Of a stretch of 64,000 nucleotides of DNA, positions 1 to 8,641 are shown one piece after another. The stretch spans positions 318,195 through 382,194 of the forward strand of contig DF820463.1 of assembly GCA_000739535.1 (NCBI GenBank), in the 5' to 3' direction. Positions within the stretch are counted from its first letter, which is position 1. Each line of letters opens with the position of its first letter. The notes under the pieces were generated by a model, which saw only the letters and a list, made by a program, of their open reading frames with translations, was not told where the DNA came from and ran no database searches. Both the position numbers and the translations under genes were made by a program. Origin of the DNA: Candidatus Vecturithrix granuli (GTDB lineage Bacteria; Moduliflexota; Moduliflexia; Moduliflexales; Moduliflexaceae).

Positions 1-11
1 GACGCCGATAA

Positions 12-38
12 ACCCGCCACGTAGGGCGGGGCTACCAG
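12..38. repeat. GC-rich hairpin at left edge
   Basis: CCCGCC (13-18) pairs with GGCGGG (25-30) around a short loop. The following GGGCTACCAG also occurs in the palindrome near the right edge (about 63894-63903), so this may be the tail of a related dispersed repeat. No coding signal is seen between 1 and 101. Confidence 0.45.
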
Positions 39-101
39 TGTGTATTTATTTCCGAAACGCTGTACTACAGCCTATCAAAAACTTCTGTCTCTTCCTCCAT
101 C

Positions 102-1571
102 ATGAGTCAAACACAGCGAATCGCCTATGGAGATTTCCAGACACCGGAGCAGCTTGCACGCCGGGTTACCGCGCTATTAAAAGACCTCGATCTACATCCT
201 ACGGTCATCATAGAACCGACGTGCGGGATCGGAAATTTTGTCCATGCAGCACTCAACACCTTCGGGAAACACCCTCGTTATATTGCGTTTGACATAAATT
301 CTTCGTATCTTGCTCAATTGCGAGCCTCTTTACCACAGGATAACCATACTCAGATCACAATTGAAACGAAAAACTTTTTTGAGCACGATTGGTCAACCTT
401 TTTTCAAGATTTTCAGACTGATCATATTTTGATGCTTGGGAATCCTCCCTGGGTCACTAATGCGAAACTTGGCATGATTGGAAGCAGCAATGCCCCCCAA
501 AAGAGCAATTTTCAAAGATATAGCGGTCTTGCTGCCAAAACGGGAAAAGCCAACTTTGACATTGCCGAATGGATGCTGATTAAATTACTCGAAAGTTTAC
601 AAGGGCATACCGCCTGGATAGCCATGCTCTGTAAAACAGCGACCGTGAGAAAAGTTCTTCGTTATGCTTGGGAGCAAGATTTTCAGATTGGTCAATCTTC
701 TTTACACCTCATTGACACCAACGCCTCGTTTCAAGTGTCAGTTGACGCCTGTCTGTTTCTGACGCATATCGGCGCTCCGCAATCAACCAAAGAGGCTGCG
801 GTTTATTCAAGCTTAGACTTTTGCCACAAAATCTCCAGGTTTGAAATGTATGGGACAGAACTTGTTGCTGATATTGACTTGTATCAGGATGTGAAAGAGT
901 TTGATGGCGCTTCAGAGTACATCTGGCGATCGGGCATAAAACATGATGCCGCAAAAGTCATAGAATTAAGCCAAAAGGGTAGCCATTTTGTCAATGGCTT
1001 CGGAGAAATTGCGGATATAGAAGATGATTATATTTTTCCTCTCCTCAAATCCTCGGATATTGCTAACCACAGACTGATTCCACACAAATACGTCATTCTT
1101 ACGCAAACATCAATGGGCGAGGATACCGCAAAGATCAAGACCTGTGCTCCGAAAACATGGAAATATTTAGTCTGCTATAGAGACATCCTTCAAAGCAGAA
1201 AAAGCAGTATTTACAAGAACCGTCCGCCGTTTTCGATTTTCGGCGTTGGCAAATATAGCTTTGCGCCCTGGAAGGTCGCTGTTTCAGGGTTCTATAAACA
1301 GATGAGATTTGCTGTTCTTGGGCAGCAGGCAGGCAAGCCGATCATGGTTGATGATACTTGTTACTTTATTTCCTGTTTTTCTGAGGCAGAAGCCGCGTTT
1401 CTTACCACGCTTTTGAATTCTGAACGCTGCCAGCAGTTACTTCGCTCACTGGTATTTTTCGATGCGAAACGTCCAATTACGCGAGATATTCTCAAACGGA
1501 TCGACATCAAGAGGCTTGCCGCATATTATCAGCAGGAAAAGACAGCCCGCCACCATCTTTTACCCAGATAA
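102..1571 (+). CDS. DNA methyltransferase, N6-adenine type (orphan)
   Basis: Protein of 489 aa. A SAM-binding motif I (IEPTCGIGNF, about residues 37-47) is followed by NPPW (about residue 114), the catalytic motif IV of N6-adenine DNA methyltransferases. Motif I before motif IV is the alpha/gamma order. The C-terminal 200 residues resemble the target-recognition part of TaqI/Eco57I-like enzymes, with a 'fGVGKYSFAPWKVAVSG' stretch and a terminal helical region. The length fits a stand-alone type II methyltransferase or a type IIG fragment, but no nuclease motif is visible and no restriction gene is adjacent on the right; the left side lies outside the window. The ATG at 102 has no clear Shine-Dalgarno site. 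Methylation of adenine is inferred from the motif; the target site is unknown. Confidence 0.82.
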   Translation: MSQTQRIAYGDFQTPEQLARRVTALLKDLDLHPTVIIEPTCGIGNFVHAALNTFGKHPRYIAFDINSSYLAQLRASLPQDNHTQITIETKNFFEHDWSTFFQDFQTDHILMLGNPPWVTNAKLGMIGSSNAPQKSNFQRYSGLAAKTGKANFDIAEWMLIKLLESLQGHTAWIAMLCKTATVRKVLRYAWEQDFQIGQSSLHLIDTNASFQVSVDACLFLTHIGAPQSTKEAAVYSSLDFCHKISRFEMYGTELVADIDLYQDVKEFDGASEYIWRSGIKHDAAKVIELSQKGSHFVNGFGEIADIEDDYIFPLLKSSDIANHRLIPHKYVILTQTSMGEDTAKIKTCAPKTWKYLVCYRDILQSRKSSIYKNRPPFSIFGVGKYSFAPWKVAVSGFYKQMRFAVLGQQAGKPIMVDDTCYFISCFSEAEAAFLTTLLNSERCQQLLRSLVFFDAKRPITRDILKRIDIKRLAAYYQQEKTARHHLLPR

Positions 1572-1595
1572 TTCCACATTTTCTCATATTTTTTA

Positions 1596-1626
1596 TTGAC
1601 AAATGGTAATGGTAGTTTTTTATTAT
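1596..1626 (+). promoter_or_regulatory. Promoter with tandem ATGGTA repeats upstream of gntR
   Basis: TTGACA (1596-1601) is a consensus -35 box; TATTAT (1621-1626) or TTTATT (1619-1624) can serve as -10. Between them lie two perfect head-to-tail hexamers, ATGGTA at 1603-1608 and 1609-1614. NanR, a FadR-type GntR regulator, is known to bind tandem GGTATA-like hexamers, so this looks like an autoregulatory operator. The -10 box touches the first ATG of the regulator, so the transcript may be leaderless or begin at the ATG at 1631 or 1634. Confidence 0.6.
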
Positions 1627-2362
1627 GATCATGATGTCAGACAGCCTAACAGCCGGACAGCTTAAACCGTTGTCCAAAAAAAATCAGTCGGACCAGGTGG
1701 TTGATGTTCTCAAAGAGTATATCGCTTCGGATGAAATTCAGGTCGGGGAAAAACTCCCTCCAGAACTTACCCTTGCGAAAATGCTCAATGTCAGTCGCTC
1801 GACCGTGCGCGAAGCGATCCGGACATTATCGGTGCTCGGGTATATCGAGATTGTGAATGGGAAAGGCTCGTTTCTGCGGCAAAAGAAGGCCGATCTTCCC
1901 ATACAGCAGATTACTTCCTGGTTTGAGAGCCATAAGCTGGAACTTAGTGATTTCATTGAGGTGCGGCAGCTCATTGAACCCTATGCCATTGCCATGGCGA
2001 TCGAACGAGGCACCCCGGAGGAATTTATCCGGGTTGACGAGATCCGGCGAACGTATGAGCAAGAATGGGAGCGCGGCGCGAATCTACGATTGGCGGATTT
2101 GGATGCCAGGTTTCATCAGGCCATTGTTGACATGGCGCACAATCGTGTCCTGAGTAAGATGTACAAAGTTGTGGTGGAAGCGTTTGCGGATTATCGGCGG
2201 CGATCGTTTACAGTGCAAGAGCACGCTGACAACGCCATAGAACCACACCGCAAGATCAATGCCGCTTTAGAGGAACGGAATATCCTTGAAGCCCAGCGTT
2301 GTATGCGCGAGCACCTGGACAAGGTCTATCGGGATATGTCGTTTTCTCAGACAAACCAATAG
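1625..2362 (+). CDS. GntR-family transcriptional regulator, FadR/FCD type (NanR-like)
   Basis: Protein of 245 aa. The N-terminal winged helix is clear (LPPELTLAKMLNVSRSTVRE, about residues 44-63, then a GYIEIVNGKGSFL wing). The C-terminal all-helical FCD domain keeps the metal-binding pattern Asp-x3-His (LDARFH), His (EPHRKI) and His (MREHLDKV) seen in FadR/NanR-type sensors. It is followed after 40 bp by the TRAP transporter genes, so it most likely controls them in response to the imported sugar acid or a catabolite. Three in-phase ATGs (1625, 1631, 1634) are possible starts; the first overlaps the likely -10 box, so a later one may be used. The effector is not shown by the sequence; sialic acid or another 2-keto sugar acid is inferred from the aldolase downstream. 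Confidence 0.88.
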   Translation: MIMMSDSLTAGQLKPLSKKNQSDQVVDVLKEYIASDEIQVGEKLPPELTLAKMLNVSRSTVREAIRTLSVLGYIEIVNGKGSFLRQKKADLPIQQITSWFESHKLELSDFIEVRQLIEPYAIAMAIERGTPEEFIRVDEIRRTYEQEWERGANLRLADLDARFHQAIVDMAHNRVLSKMYKVVVEAFADYRRRSFTVQEHADNAIEPHRKINAALEERNILEAQRCMREHLDKVYRDMSFSQTNQ

Positions 2363-2402
2363 CCCAGATTTACTAATATTACTTTCACAAAAGGAGTATG
2401 GT

Positions 2403-3383
2403 ATGAAAAAATTGATGCTGCTTGTTGTCTCTCTGCTTATAACAGCAGGATTCGTCGTAAGTGCTACTGCACAGGAAATCAATCTTAAAGCGTATGTGCC
2501 CACCAATCCAACAGCAGTCCCGACCAAAGCATTGGTGTACTTCGCGGAAAATGTGAAAGAGAAAACCAATGGCGCAGTGAATATCAAAGTCTTTCACAGC
2601 GGACAATTGGGAAATGATCGGGAAGGTATAGAATCCACAAGAATCGGAACGATTGATATAATGTTCGCTGGAACTGGTGGTTATTCAACGTTCTACGACA
2701 AAACTAAAATCTTTGATCTCCCTTTCCTCTTCGATAATTCTCAGGAAGCTTACGAAGTGGTCAATGGCCCCGTGGGTGAAGAGATTTTCTCAGATATGGA
2801 ACAATTCGGTCTGGTATATCTTTCGACTGGCGATAATGGGATGCGTCATATCAGCACAAGTAAAACCCCGGTGCATAGCGTGGAAGATGTCAAAGGACTG
2901 AAAGTTCGCGTACCCGAGATCAATACCTATGTTGATCTCTGGACCTGGTGGGGTGCAGTGGTCACTCCTATGCCGATTACCGAACTCTATATGGCGCTCA
3001 AAACCGGCGTGGTCGATGCGCAGGATAATGCTCCTTATCATTCTGTTGCAAGTAAAGTGTATGAAGTACAGGATTATTATTCCATGATCAATTATATGTG
3101 GATGGGGTTGACCATGGTGATGAACAAGGCAAAATGGGAAATTCTCCCTGAAGAATACCAGAGAATTATCAAAGAAGAAGCCAAAGTCGCGGCAAAATGG
3201 TCGTTTGATGAAATCGAACGGGATAATGTCACAGCGTTAGAAGCCATGAAAGCCCGGGGAACTAAAATTGATATGAATCCTGACCGAGAGAGTTTTATGG
3301 CCGGGATTGAGGAGTTCTACAAGAAGTATGAGAACGAACCCTGGTATGATAAGAATCTGATTGACGCACTGAGAAATAACTAA
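2403..3383 (+). CDS. dctP: TRAP transporter solute-binding protein (DctP family)
   Basis: Protein of 326 aa starting at the ATG at 2403, chosen because AAGGAG (2391-2396) is 6 nt upstream and it gives a clean signal peptide (Lys-Lys, hydrophobic core, cut near TAQ-E); the open frame extends further upstream without support. The mature part has the family signatures: a GLKVRVPE segment with the conserved carboxylate-clamping Arg, a TPMPITELYMALKTGVVDAQDN stretch and a helical C-terminus. The protein acts in the periplasm, delivering an organic acid to the DctQM membrane complex. Length and layout match SiaP/DctP. With a NanA-like aldolase and FadR-type regulator in the same island, a sialic acid or related sugar acid is plausible, but the substrate is not proven. 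Confidence 0.93.
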   Translation: MKKLMLLVVSLLITAGFVVSATAQEINLKAYVPTNPTAVPTKALVYFAENVKEKTNGAVNIKVFHSGQLGNDREGIESTRIGTIDIMFAGTGGYSTFYDKTKIFDLPFLFDNSQEAYEVVNGPVGEEIFSDMEQFGLVYLSTGDNGMRHISTSKTPVHSVEDVKGLKVRVPEINTYVDLWTWWGAVVTPMPITELYMALKTGVVDAQDNAPYHSVASKVYEVQDYYSMINYMWMGLTMVMNKAKWEILPEEYQRIIKEEAKVAAKWSFDEIERDNVTALEAMKARGTKIDMNPDRESFMAGIEEFYKKYENEPWYDKNLIDALRNN

Positions 3384-3413
3384 TTGCCCCGGAAAAGAAG
3401 AGGTTGTGGGGTA

Positions 3414-3521
3414 GGGCTGTTAAGTTCTCGCAAAATATAGCGTCTCGACTTCGCTCGACGTGCGGTATTCCGGTCATCGAGCGGAGTCGAGATGACAACA
3501 ATCCGTAGAACTTAACAGTCC
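3414..3521. repeat. Palindromic repeat (GTCGA-core family), copy 1
   Basis: Outer arms GGGCTGTTAAGTTCT (3414-3428) and AGAACTTAACAGTCC (3507-3521) match at 14 of 15 positions. Inside, TCTCGACTTCGCTCGA pairs with GAGCGGAGTCGAGA. The element sits inside the TRAP operon between dctP and dctQ and shares its TTCGACTTCGCTC core with the palindromes near 7.3 kb and 24.8 kb. It could attenuate or stabilise the dctP message. Confidence 0.7.
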
Positions 3522-3545
3522 TGAGGTTTTGGGGGAGGCGTGTTC

Positions 3546-4034
3546 ATGTTCATCAACCGAGTGCAGCGCGTAAACAGTATGTTGACACACCTGGTAAGCG
3601 TTCTGATTGGAATGACTGTCGCCGCGATGGCAATTCTGATTATGCTGTCTGTTATTGTCCGGAACCTGATGGGATTCTCGTTCCAATGGATCGTGGATGC
3701 CAATCGTCTGATTTTTATCTGGATGTGTTTTCTCGGGGTTGTCTATGCGAGTGATAAAGAGCTGCTCATCCGGTTTGATCTGCTTGACAAACGCTTTCCC
3801 CCCACCGTTCACAAGTTCTTCACCTTGCTGCGTTATCTTGCTTCGCTTGCGCTGTTCGGAATTATGGTGAAAGCCGGAATTGAAGTGAGCCAGTTTGCAA
3901 AAGCCCAGGTTTTCTCTACCATGCCGATATCGACAAGGTGGCTCTACATTGCTGTTGCGACAGCCGGCGCGCTGCTGGTCTTCCAGACGGTGGTAAAAAT
4001 CCTGCTGTTGCTGCTGGTTCCTCAAAACCGGTAG
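3546..4034 (+). CDS. dctQ: TRAP transporter small membrane subunit (DctQ family)
   Basis: Protein of 162 aa. The ATG at 3546 is preferred over the GTG at 3540 because GGGGGAGG (3531-3538) ends 7 nt before it and only one before the GTG. Four hydrophobic helices are visible (about residues 17-40, 50-70, 90-110, 130-152), with the usual DctQ 'W-x-DANRLIFIWMCFLGV' segment around helix 2. In tripartite TRAP systems this subunit forms the integral membrane complex with DctM. It lies between dctP and dctM, 20 bp before the latter, in the typical gene order. Confidence 0.9.
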   Translation: MFINRVQRVNSMLTHLVSVLIGMTVAAMAILIMLSVIVRNLMGFSFQWIVDANRLIFIWMCFLGVVYASDKELLIRFDLLDKRFPPTVHKFFTLLRYLASLALFGIMVKAGIEVSQFAKAQVFSTMPISTRWLYIAVATAGALLVFQTVVKILLLLLVPQNR

Positions 4035-4054
4035 AACGATAGGGGAGTGACGGT

Positions 4055-5323
4055 ATGATCATGTTGTTTTTGCTGTTCTTTATTTTGATCTCGATCGGCT
4101 TTCCTATTGCTATCGCGATCGGCCTGAGCGCAGTTGTCTCGCTGAAATATTATGGCTACCCACTGATTGTGGTCGCGCAGAAAATGGTCACAGGCATTGA
4201 TTCCTTTACCTTTATCGCCATCCCGCTGTTTATCCTTGCCGGAGAATTGATGAACGTCGGCAAGATTACCGACAAAATTTTTAATTTTGCTAAGACCATT
4301 GTCGGGTGGATTCCCGGCGGTCTGGCGCATGCCAATGTCGTGGCAAGCCTCATTTTCGCCGGGATGTCGGGTTCTGCGATTGCCGATGCGGGAGGTTTGG
4401 GAGTGGTTGAGATGAAGGCCATGCGGTATGCCGGATTTGATGACGAGTTTTCGAGCGCGGTCACCGCGGCAAGCTCGACTATTGGGCCGATCTTCCCGCC
4501 CAGTATTCCCTTTGTGATTTACGGAGGGATTGCGAGTGTCTCAGTCGGAAAACTGTTTCTGGGCGGAGTAATTCCAGGCCTAGCCATGATGGTCGCCTTG
4601 ATAGTCATGATTTTCTTCTATGCCCTGAATAACAAATACCCCAGGACTCCATTCTCTTTACGCGAATTGGGCGGAGAATTTGTCAAAGCAATCATTCCCC
4701 TGCTGACACCCGTCATCATTCTCAGCGGTTTTGTTATCGGATTATTCACCCCTACCGAAGCGTCAGCGGTGGCGGTGTTCTACGCGCTGCTGGTCGGAGG
4801 GTTTCTTTATCGGGAGATTTCCTTGAAAAAATTGATGAACGCCCTGAAAAATACGGCAGTGTCTTCCGCGAATGTCATCTTCATTATCGGCACGGCCACG
4901 CTCTTCTCCTTTATTCTGACGAACGAAGGCTTTACCGAAATCATTGCCGGGAGGCTCTTTTCTATATCAGAAAATCCCATTGTGGTTCTGCTGATCATCA
5001 ATCTGGTGCTGTTTCTGTTAGGCATGATTATGGAACCGGGCGCAATTCTGATCATGATGCTGCCGATCCTGCTGCCGATTGTGGAACATCTGGCATTGGA
5101 TTATGTCCATTTCGGAGTGATGATGATTCTGAACCTCATGATCGGACAGGTGACGCCTCCATTTGGGATGTGTCTGTTTACAATCAGTCAGGTCGGAGGC
5201 GTGTCCCTGCACCGGCTGTTCCGTGCGATCATCCCCTTTATTTTTCCGCTGGTGTTCGTTCTGCTGCTTACGCTGTTCATCCCGGAGATCATCACCTGGC
5301 TGCCGGATCTTCTTATGAAATAG
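4055..5323 (+). CDS. dctM: TRAP transporter large permease (DctM family)
   Basis: Protein of 422 aa with about 12 hydrophobic helices across the whole length, the expected size for DctM. Family signatures include FIAIPLFILAGELMN, an AGMSGSAIADAGGLG loop, the ASSTIGPIFPPSIPFVIYG segment and the C-terminal GQVTPPFGMCLF motif. The ATG at 4055 follows AGGGGAG (4041-4047). It is the Na+-coupled channel-forming subunit that takes solute from the DctP protein. It is co-directional with and 20 bp from dctQ. It is followed 76 bp later by the SDR gene, probably in the same transcript. Confidence 0.95.
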   Translation: MIMLFLLFFILISIGFPIAIAIGLSAVVSLKYYGYPLIVVAQKMVTGIDSFTFIAIPLFILAGELMNVGKITDKIFNFAKTIVGWIPGGLAHANVVASLIFAGMSGSAIADAGGLGVVEMKAMRYAGFDDEFSSAVTAASSTIGPIFPPSIPFVIYGGIASVSVGKLFLGGVIPGLAMMVALIVMIFFYALNNKYPRTPFSLRELGGEFVKAIIPLLTPVIILSGFVIGLFTPTEASAVAVFYALLVGGFLYREISLKKLMNALKNTAVSSANVIFIIGTATLFSFILTNEGFTEIIAGRLFSISENPIVVLLIINLVLFLLGMIMEPGAILIMMLPILLPIVEHLALDYVHFGVMMILNLMIGQVTPPFGMCLFTISQVGGVSLHRLFRAIIPFIFPLVFVLLLTLFIPEIITWLPDLLMK

Positions 5324-5399
5324 TGCCAGGTGACTTCAAGAATTCCTTTTCATCTTATTAAAAACTTATTCACAATTTTACGAAAATAGGAGTTTCGTA

Positions 5400-6227
5400 A
5401 TGACGGATACATTATTTGATATTACTGAGCGCGTCGCAATTGTCACGGGCGGACTTGGGCAGATTGGGGTTGAGTTTTCGCTCGAATTGTTGCGTCGCGG
5501 AGCAAAAGTCTCGGTATTTTCACGAAATATCAGGAAAGAGATTGTAGAGAGCAGATTTCCGCAGGAATACCGCGACACCGACAGAGTCCGGTTTTTTGCG
5601 GTAGATATTACGATCAAGGAAACGATCGAAAAGGCTCTTGATAAAATTATTGCTGCATGGGATGTGCCGCAAATTTTGATTAACAATGCCGGAATTGATA
5701 CGCAACCGAGCGCTCCGCCTGAAGTGTCGGGGCCTTTTGAGCAATTCCCGGAAGAAGTATTCCGGGAAGTTGTGAATGTGAATCTGGTAGGCACATTTCT
5801 TTGCAGCCAGGTCGTAGGGGCTAAAATGGCTGAAGTCGGCAGAGGCTCAATCATCAATATCGGTTCGATCTACGGGATGCTCTCGCCAGTGCAGGATATT
5901 TATGCGTATAAGCAAGAAAAAACCGGCATACCCTTTATCAAACCGGTGGCCTATTCTGCATCGAAGTCCGGCGTCTATAATCTGACCCGTTACATGGCAA
6001 CTTATTGGGCAAAGAAAGGGGTTCGGGTGAATGTATTGACCCCATCGGGAGTATTTCGCGACACCCAGGATGACGAATTCCAGAAAAACTACTGTGCGCG
6101 GATTCCGATTGGCCGAATGGCCCAACCGGATGAATACAACGGCGCCATGATTTTCCTCGCATCGGACGCCTCAAAATATATGACCGGATCAAACCTGGTC
6201 ATTGATGGCGGTTGGACGGCCTGGTAA
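5400..6227 (+). CDS. Short-chain dehydrogenase/reductase
   Basis: Protein of 275 aa with a Rossmann fold: TGGLGQIG (residues 16-23) for the dinucleotide, NNAG (95-98), catalytic Ser146, Tyr175 and Lys179 (YSASK), and a C-terminal G-G-W. Ser and Tyr are separated by 28 residues instead of the usual 12; the extra stretch (about 150-170) is a likely substrate-pocket insertion, a feature I associate with SDRs acting on nonulosonic or other sugar acids such as the PtmA-like group. The start is supported by TAGGAGTT 8 nt upstream. Between the TRAP transporter and the aldolase, it probably oxidises or reduces the imported sugar acid or its product. The exact substrate is unknown. Confidence 0.88.
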   Translation: MTDTLFDITERVAIVTGGLGQIGVEFSLELLRRGAKVSVFSRNIRKEIVESRFPQEYRDTDRVRFFAVDITIKETIEKALDKIIAAWDVPQILINNAGIDTQPSAPPEVSGPFEQFPEEVFREVVNVNLVGTFLCSQVVGAKMAEVGRGSIINIGSIYGMLSPVQDIYAYKQEKTGIPFIKPVAYSASKSGVYNLTRYMATYWAKKGVRVNVLTPSGVFRDTQDDEFQKNYCARIPIGRMAQPDEYNGAMIFLASDASKYMTGSNLVIDGGWTAW

Positions 6228-6258
6228 GTAATTGGACAGAATTATTGTTATAGAGCCA

Positions 6259-6307
6259 GGAGTGCGAAAGCTCTGCTTTCGCTGTCAAAGCAGAGCTTTG
6301 ACACTCC
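6259..6307. repeat. Hairpin repeat between SDR and aldolase genes
   Basis: GGAGTG (6259-6264) pairs with CACTCC (6302-6307), and AAAGCTCTGCTTT pairs perfectly with AAAGCAGAGCTTT inside. The right end (TTTGACACTCC) is the same as the end of the repeat at 7286-7458. There is no U-tract, so it is not a standard terminator; it may act on mRNA stability between the two genes. Confidence 0.65.
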
Positions 6308-6377
6308 AAATTATGACATTAATTTTATCCAAGTACTTAACAAAGCTGTTCAGGAAACAGACGATGAGGCAAGAAAT

Positions 6378-7259
6378 ATGAAGAATAATATCGAAGGAAT
6401 TTACGCCGCTATAGTGACTCCAATGACAGCAACTGGTGAGGTGAACCTCTATGCTTTGCGCAGCCTGGTGCGCTGGGAACTGAAACACGGAGTTGAGGGA
6501 TTTTATGTGTGTGGTTCTTCAGGCGAAGGACTTTTGCTCTCTCTCTCAGAGCGCAAACAGGTGCTTGAGACTGTGCTCGATGAAACCGGGGGGCATGTTT
6601 CCGTTGTTGCGCACACCGGCACCATCCGCACCGATGATGTAATCGAACTCGCCAGACATGCGGCAGAGGCTGGCGCGGTGGCAGTCTCGATGATCCCGCC
6701 CTACTATTATCATTTCAATCAGGAGGAGATTGTCGGGTATTACGAAGATGTGTTACGCGCCGTAAATATTCCGATCATCATCTATAATATCCCGGCATTT
6801 ACCGGGGTGTCATTTACCAGGGGCAGCAGCGCCAGATTACTTGCCCATTCTCAGATCGTCGGTATTAAACATACTTCGGTAAATCTGTATGATCTGGAAA
6901 GAATGAAAGCTGCGTATCCGGAAAAGATCTATTTTAACGGGTATGACGAGATTTTTCTTTCCGGGCTGGCTGCCGGAGCAACCGCAGCTATAGGAACAAC
7001 CGTCAATCTGTTCCCAAAGTTATTCAAAGAAATTCGTGCGCTCTATCTGGCAGGAAACATGCAGAACGCTGCGGAATTACAGCACAAGCTCAATACGGCC
7101 GTAGAAGTTTTTCTGGAGGTAGGAATTTTTAATGCCGTCAAGTACGCCTTTACACTCAGAGGAATCGAATGCGGCTCCTGCCGTCGCCCGTTTATCCCCC
7201 TTACGGACGATCAGAAGCAAAGAATCCAGGCACTCCTTGGTGTGTTAGAAACCTCCTGA
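6378..7259 (+). CDS. N-acetylneuraminate lyase-like aldolase (DapA/NanA superfamily)
   Basis: Protein of 293 aa forming a class I aldolase TIM barrel. The key positions align with those of E. coli NanA by count: Ser47-Ser48 in G-S-S-G-E, Tyr136 in YNIPA and the Schiff-base Lys164 in GIKHTS. The YNIPAFTGV stretch is closer to lyases of 2-keto sugar acids than to dihydrodipicolinate synthase. It would split a 2-keto-3-deoxy sugar acid into pyruvate and an aldehyde. It ends the TRAP/SDR island and probably degrades what the TRAP system imports. GAGG lies 9 nt before the ATG. The later sialic-acid enzymes (NanK, NanE, NagA, NagB) are not in the window, so sialic acid use is only suggested; a KDG-type aldolase is the alternative. 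Confidence 0.85.
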   Translation: MKNNIEGIYAAIVTPMTATGEVNLYALRSLVRWELKHGVEGFYVCGSSGEGLLLSLSERKQVLETVLDETGGHVSVVAHTGTIRTDDVIELARHAAEAGAVAVSMIPPYYYHFNQEEIVGYYEDVLRAVNIPIIIYNIPAFTGVSFTRGSSARLLAHSQIVGIKHTSVNLYDLERMKAAYPEKIYFNGYDEIFLSGLAAGATAAIGTTVNLFPKLFKEIRALYLAGNMQNAAELQHKLNTAVEVFLEVGIFNAVKYAFTLRGIECGSCRRPFIPLTDDQKQRIQALLGVLETS

Positions 7260-7285
7260 TACACAGTGAGTTAACGCCAGGACAT

Positions 7286-7458
7286 GGGTGTCAAGGCCAG
7301 ACCTTGAGACTGTCGGTAATGGTTAAATGGTAAGTGATGCGTTCCCTGAGCGAAGTCGAAGGGAACAATGAGCGGCTCGTTTCGACTTCGCTCAACGAGC
7401 GAGCATCACTTACTATTTAACCCTCTACCAGACTGTCAAAGCCGGGCTTTGACACTCC
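7286..7458. repeat. Composite palindromic repeat (GTCGA-core family), copy 2
   Basis: Arms GGTTAAATGGTAAGTGATGC (7321-7340) and GCATCACTTACTATTTAACC (7403-7422) match at 19 of 20 positions. The centre holds GAGCGAAGTCGAA and TTCGACTTCGCTCA facing each other. The outer flanks are GTGTCAAGGC hairpins and a CAAAGCCGGGCTTTG hairpin. The element fills the convergent gap between the plus-strand aldolase and the minus-strand kinase, where it can end transcription from both sides. Confidence 0.8.
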
Positions 7459-8573
7459 TACGCTTTGGGCAAGGTGAACCGGAACGTCGTCCCTTTGCCT
7501 TCTTTGCTTTCTACCCAAATTCTACCGTTGTGTTTTTCGATAAATTCTTTACAGAGAATTAAGCCCAGGCCCGTCCCTTTCTCGCCGGCTGTTCCGTCGC
7601 GTTGAAATTTTTCATCGATCTGAAAGAGCTTTTCGATTTTTTCCGATGGAATGCCAATACCAGTATCTGCAATACTGATCGTCGCTTCATGTTCATCTGA
7701 GATGGCTGACATCTCTATCACTCCCTGGGGTTCGGTAAACTTGATCGCATTCGAAACGAGGTTACGCATCACGGTATGCAACATGTTATAATCGGCGCAC
7801 ACTTCAATGTCTTCCTGAGTGGAGTGCTTCAAGACGATCTGTTTTGTGTCGGCCTGAGAATGAAACAGTTCAAGCGTGCGCATAAAGATCATTCTCACAT
7901 CGAGCGGTTGTGGACAATATTCGATCATGTTCCGATTCAAGCGCGACCAGGTAAGCAAATTTTCGAGTAAAGCAAACAAAGTCTCTGCTGAATTCCGAAA
8001 TAGTTTGGAGTATGTTCGAAACTCATCTTTTCCTAACAACTCGATGTTTTCTAAAATTTCAGTAAAGGAAAGAAAGCCAATGAGAGCATTGCGTAAATCA
8101 TGAGCGATAATGGAAAAAAAGAGGTCCTTACTGGCATTGGTCGCTTTTAATTGAGTATTTTTTTCTTCAAGCTGTTTTTGAAGCCGACGAATGGTCAAAT
8201 GGGTATCGACTCTTACCAGAACTTCTGCAACGTCAACTGGTTTGGTAATATAGTCAACTCCCCCGACTTGAAATCCCCTGACTTTGCTTATGGTTTCTGC
8301 TAAGGCCGTCATAAAAATAACCGGAATATTTTTATACTCCTCATGTTGCTTGATCCGAAGACAGGTTTCAAACCCATCAATGCCGGGCAACATCACATCC
8401 AATAGAATCAAATCTGGCTGAATGTAGTCGATCTGCCGCAGAGCACTTTCACCATCAAGAGCCACTAAGGTTCTAAAACGAGATTCATCAAGAGCTTCAA
8501 GTAAAACGTGCAAATTATCCGGGTCATCATCGACGAGCAGGATAACAGATTTGGATTCTTGGGTTGAAAACAT
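7458..8573 (-). CDS. Receiver-histidine kinase fusion (REC-HisKA-HATPase)
   Basis: Protein of 371 aa. An N-terminal receiver (acidic pair in LLVDDD, phospho-acceptor Asp59, Lys111) is joined by a short coiled coil (about 125-150) to a DHp helix with FFSIIAHDLRNA (His158). A HATPase follows with N-box LVSNAIKF, G1 DTGIGIP and G2 GTGLGL. There is no transmembrane segment, so it is cytosolic and takes phosphate from, or is gated by, another component before autophosphorylating. It is the last gene of a minus-strand signalling array and closely resembles the next protein upstream (8642-9877) but lacks its longer linker. No output domain is attached; its phosphate target is unknown. Confidence 0.93.
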   Translation of the reverse strand: MFSTQESKSVILLVDDDPDNLHVLLEALDESRFRTLVALDGESALRQIDYIQPDLILLDVMLPGIDGFETCLRIKQHEEYKNIPVIFMTALAETISKVRGFQVGGVDYITKPVDVAEVLVRVDTHLTIRRLQKQLEEKNTQLKATNASKDLFFSIIAHDLRNALIGFLSFTEILENIELLGKDEFRTYSKLFRNSAETLFALLENLLTWSRLNRNMIEYCPQPLDVRMIFMRTLELFHSQADTKQIVLKHSTQEDIEVCADYNMLHTVMRNLVSNAIKFTEPQGVIEMSAISDEHEATISIADTGIGIPSEKIEKLFQIDEKFQRDGTAGEKGTGLGLILCKEFIEKHNGRIWVESKEGKGTTFRFTLPKA

Positions 8574-8591
8574 GGTTTTCTCTCAGTAAAT

Positions 8592-8624
8592 CAGGAATAC
8601 AAAAGCTTCGCTTTTGTATTCCTG
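8592..8624. repeat. Perfect hairpin between two kinase genes
   Basis: CAGGAATACAAAAGC and GCTTTTGTATTCCTG are perfect 15-bp arms around a 3-nt loop, between the end of one receiver-kinase gene and the start of the next. It lacks a U-run, so a role in mRNA processing or partial attenuation is more likely than strong termination. Confidence 0.7.
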
Positions 8625-8641
8625 TCAGCCGCTTTCTTTTC

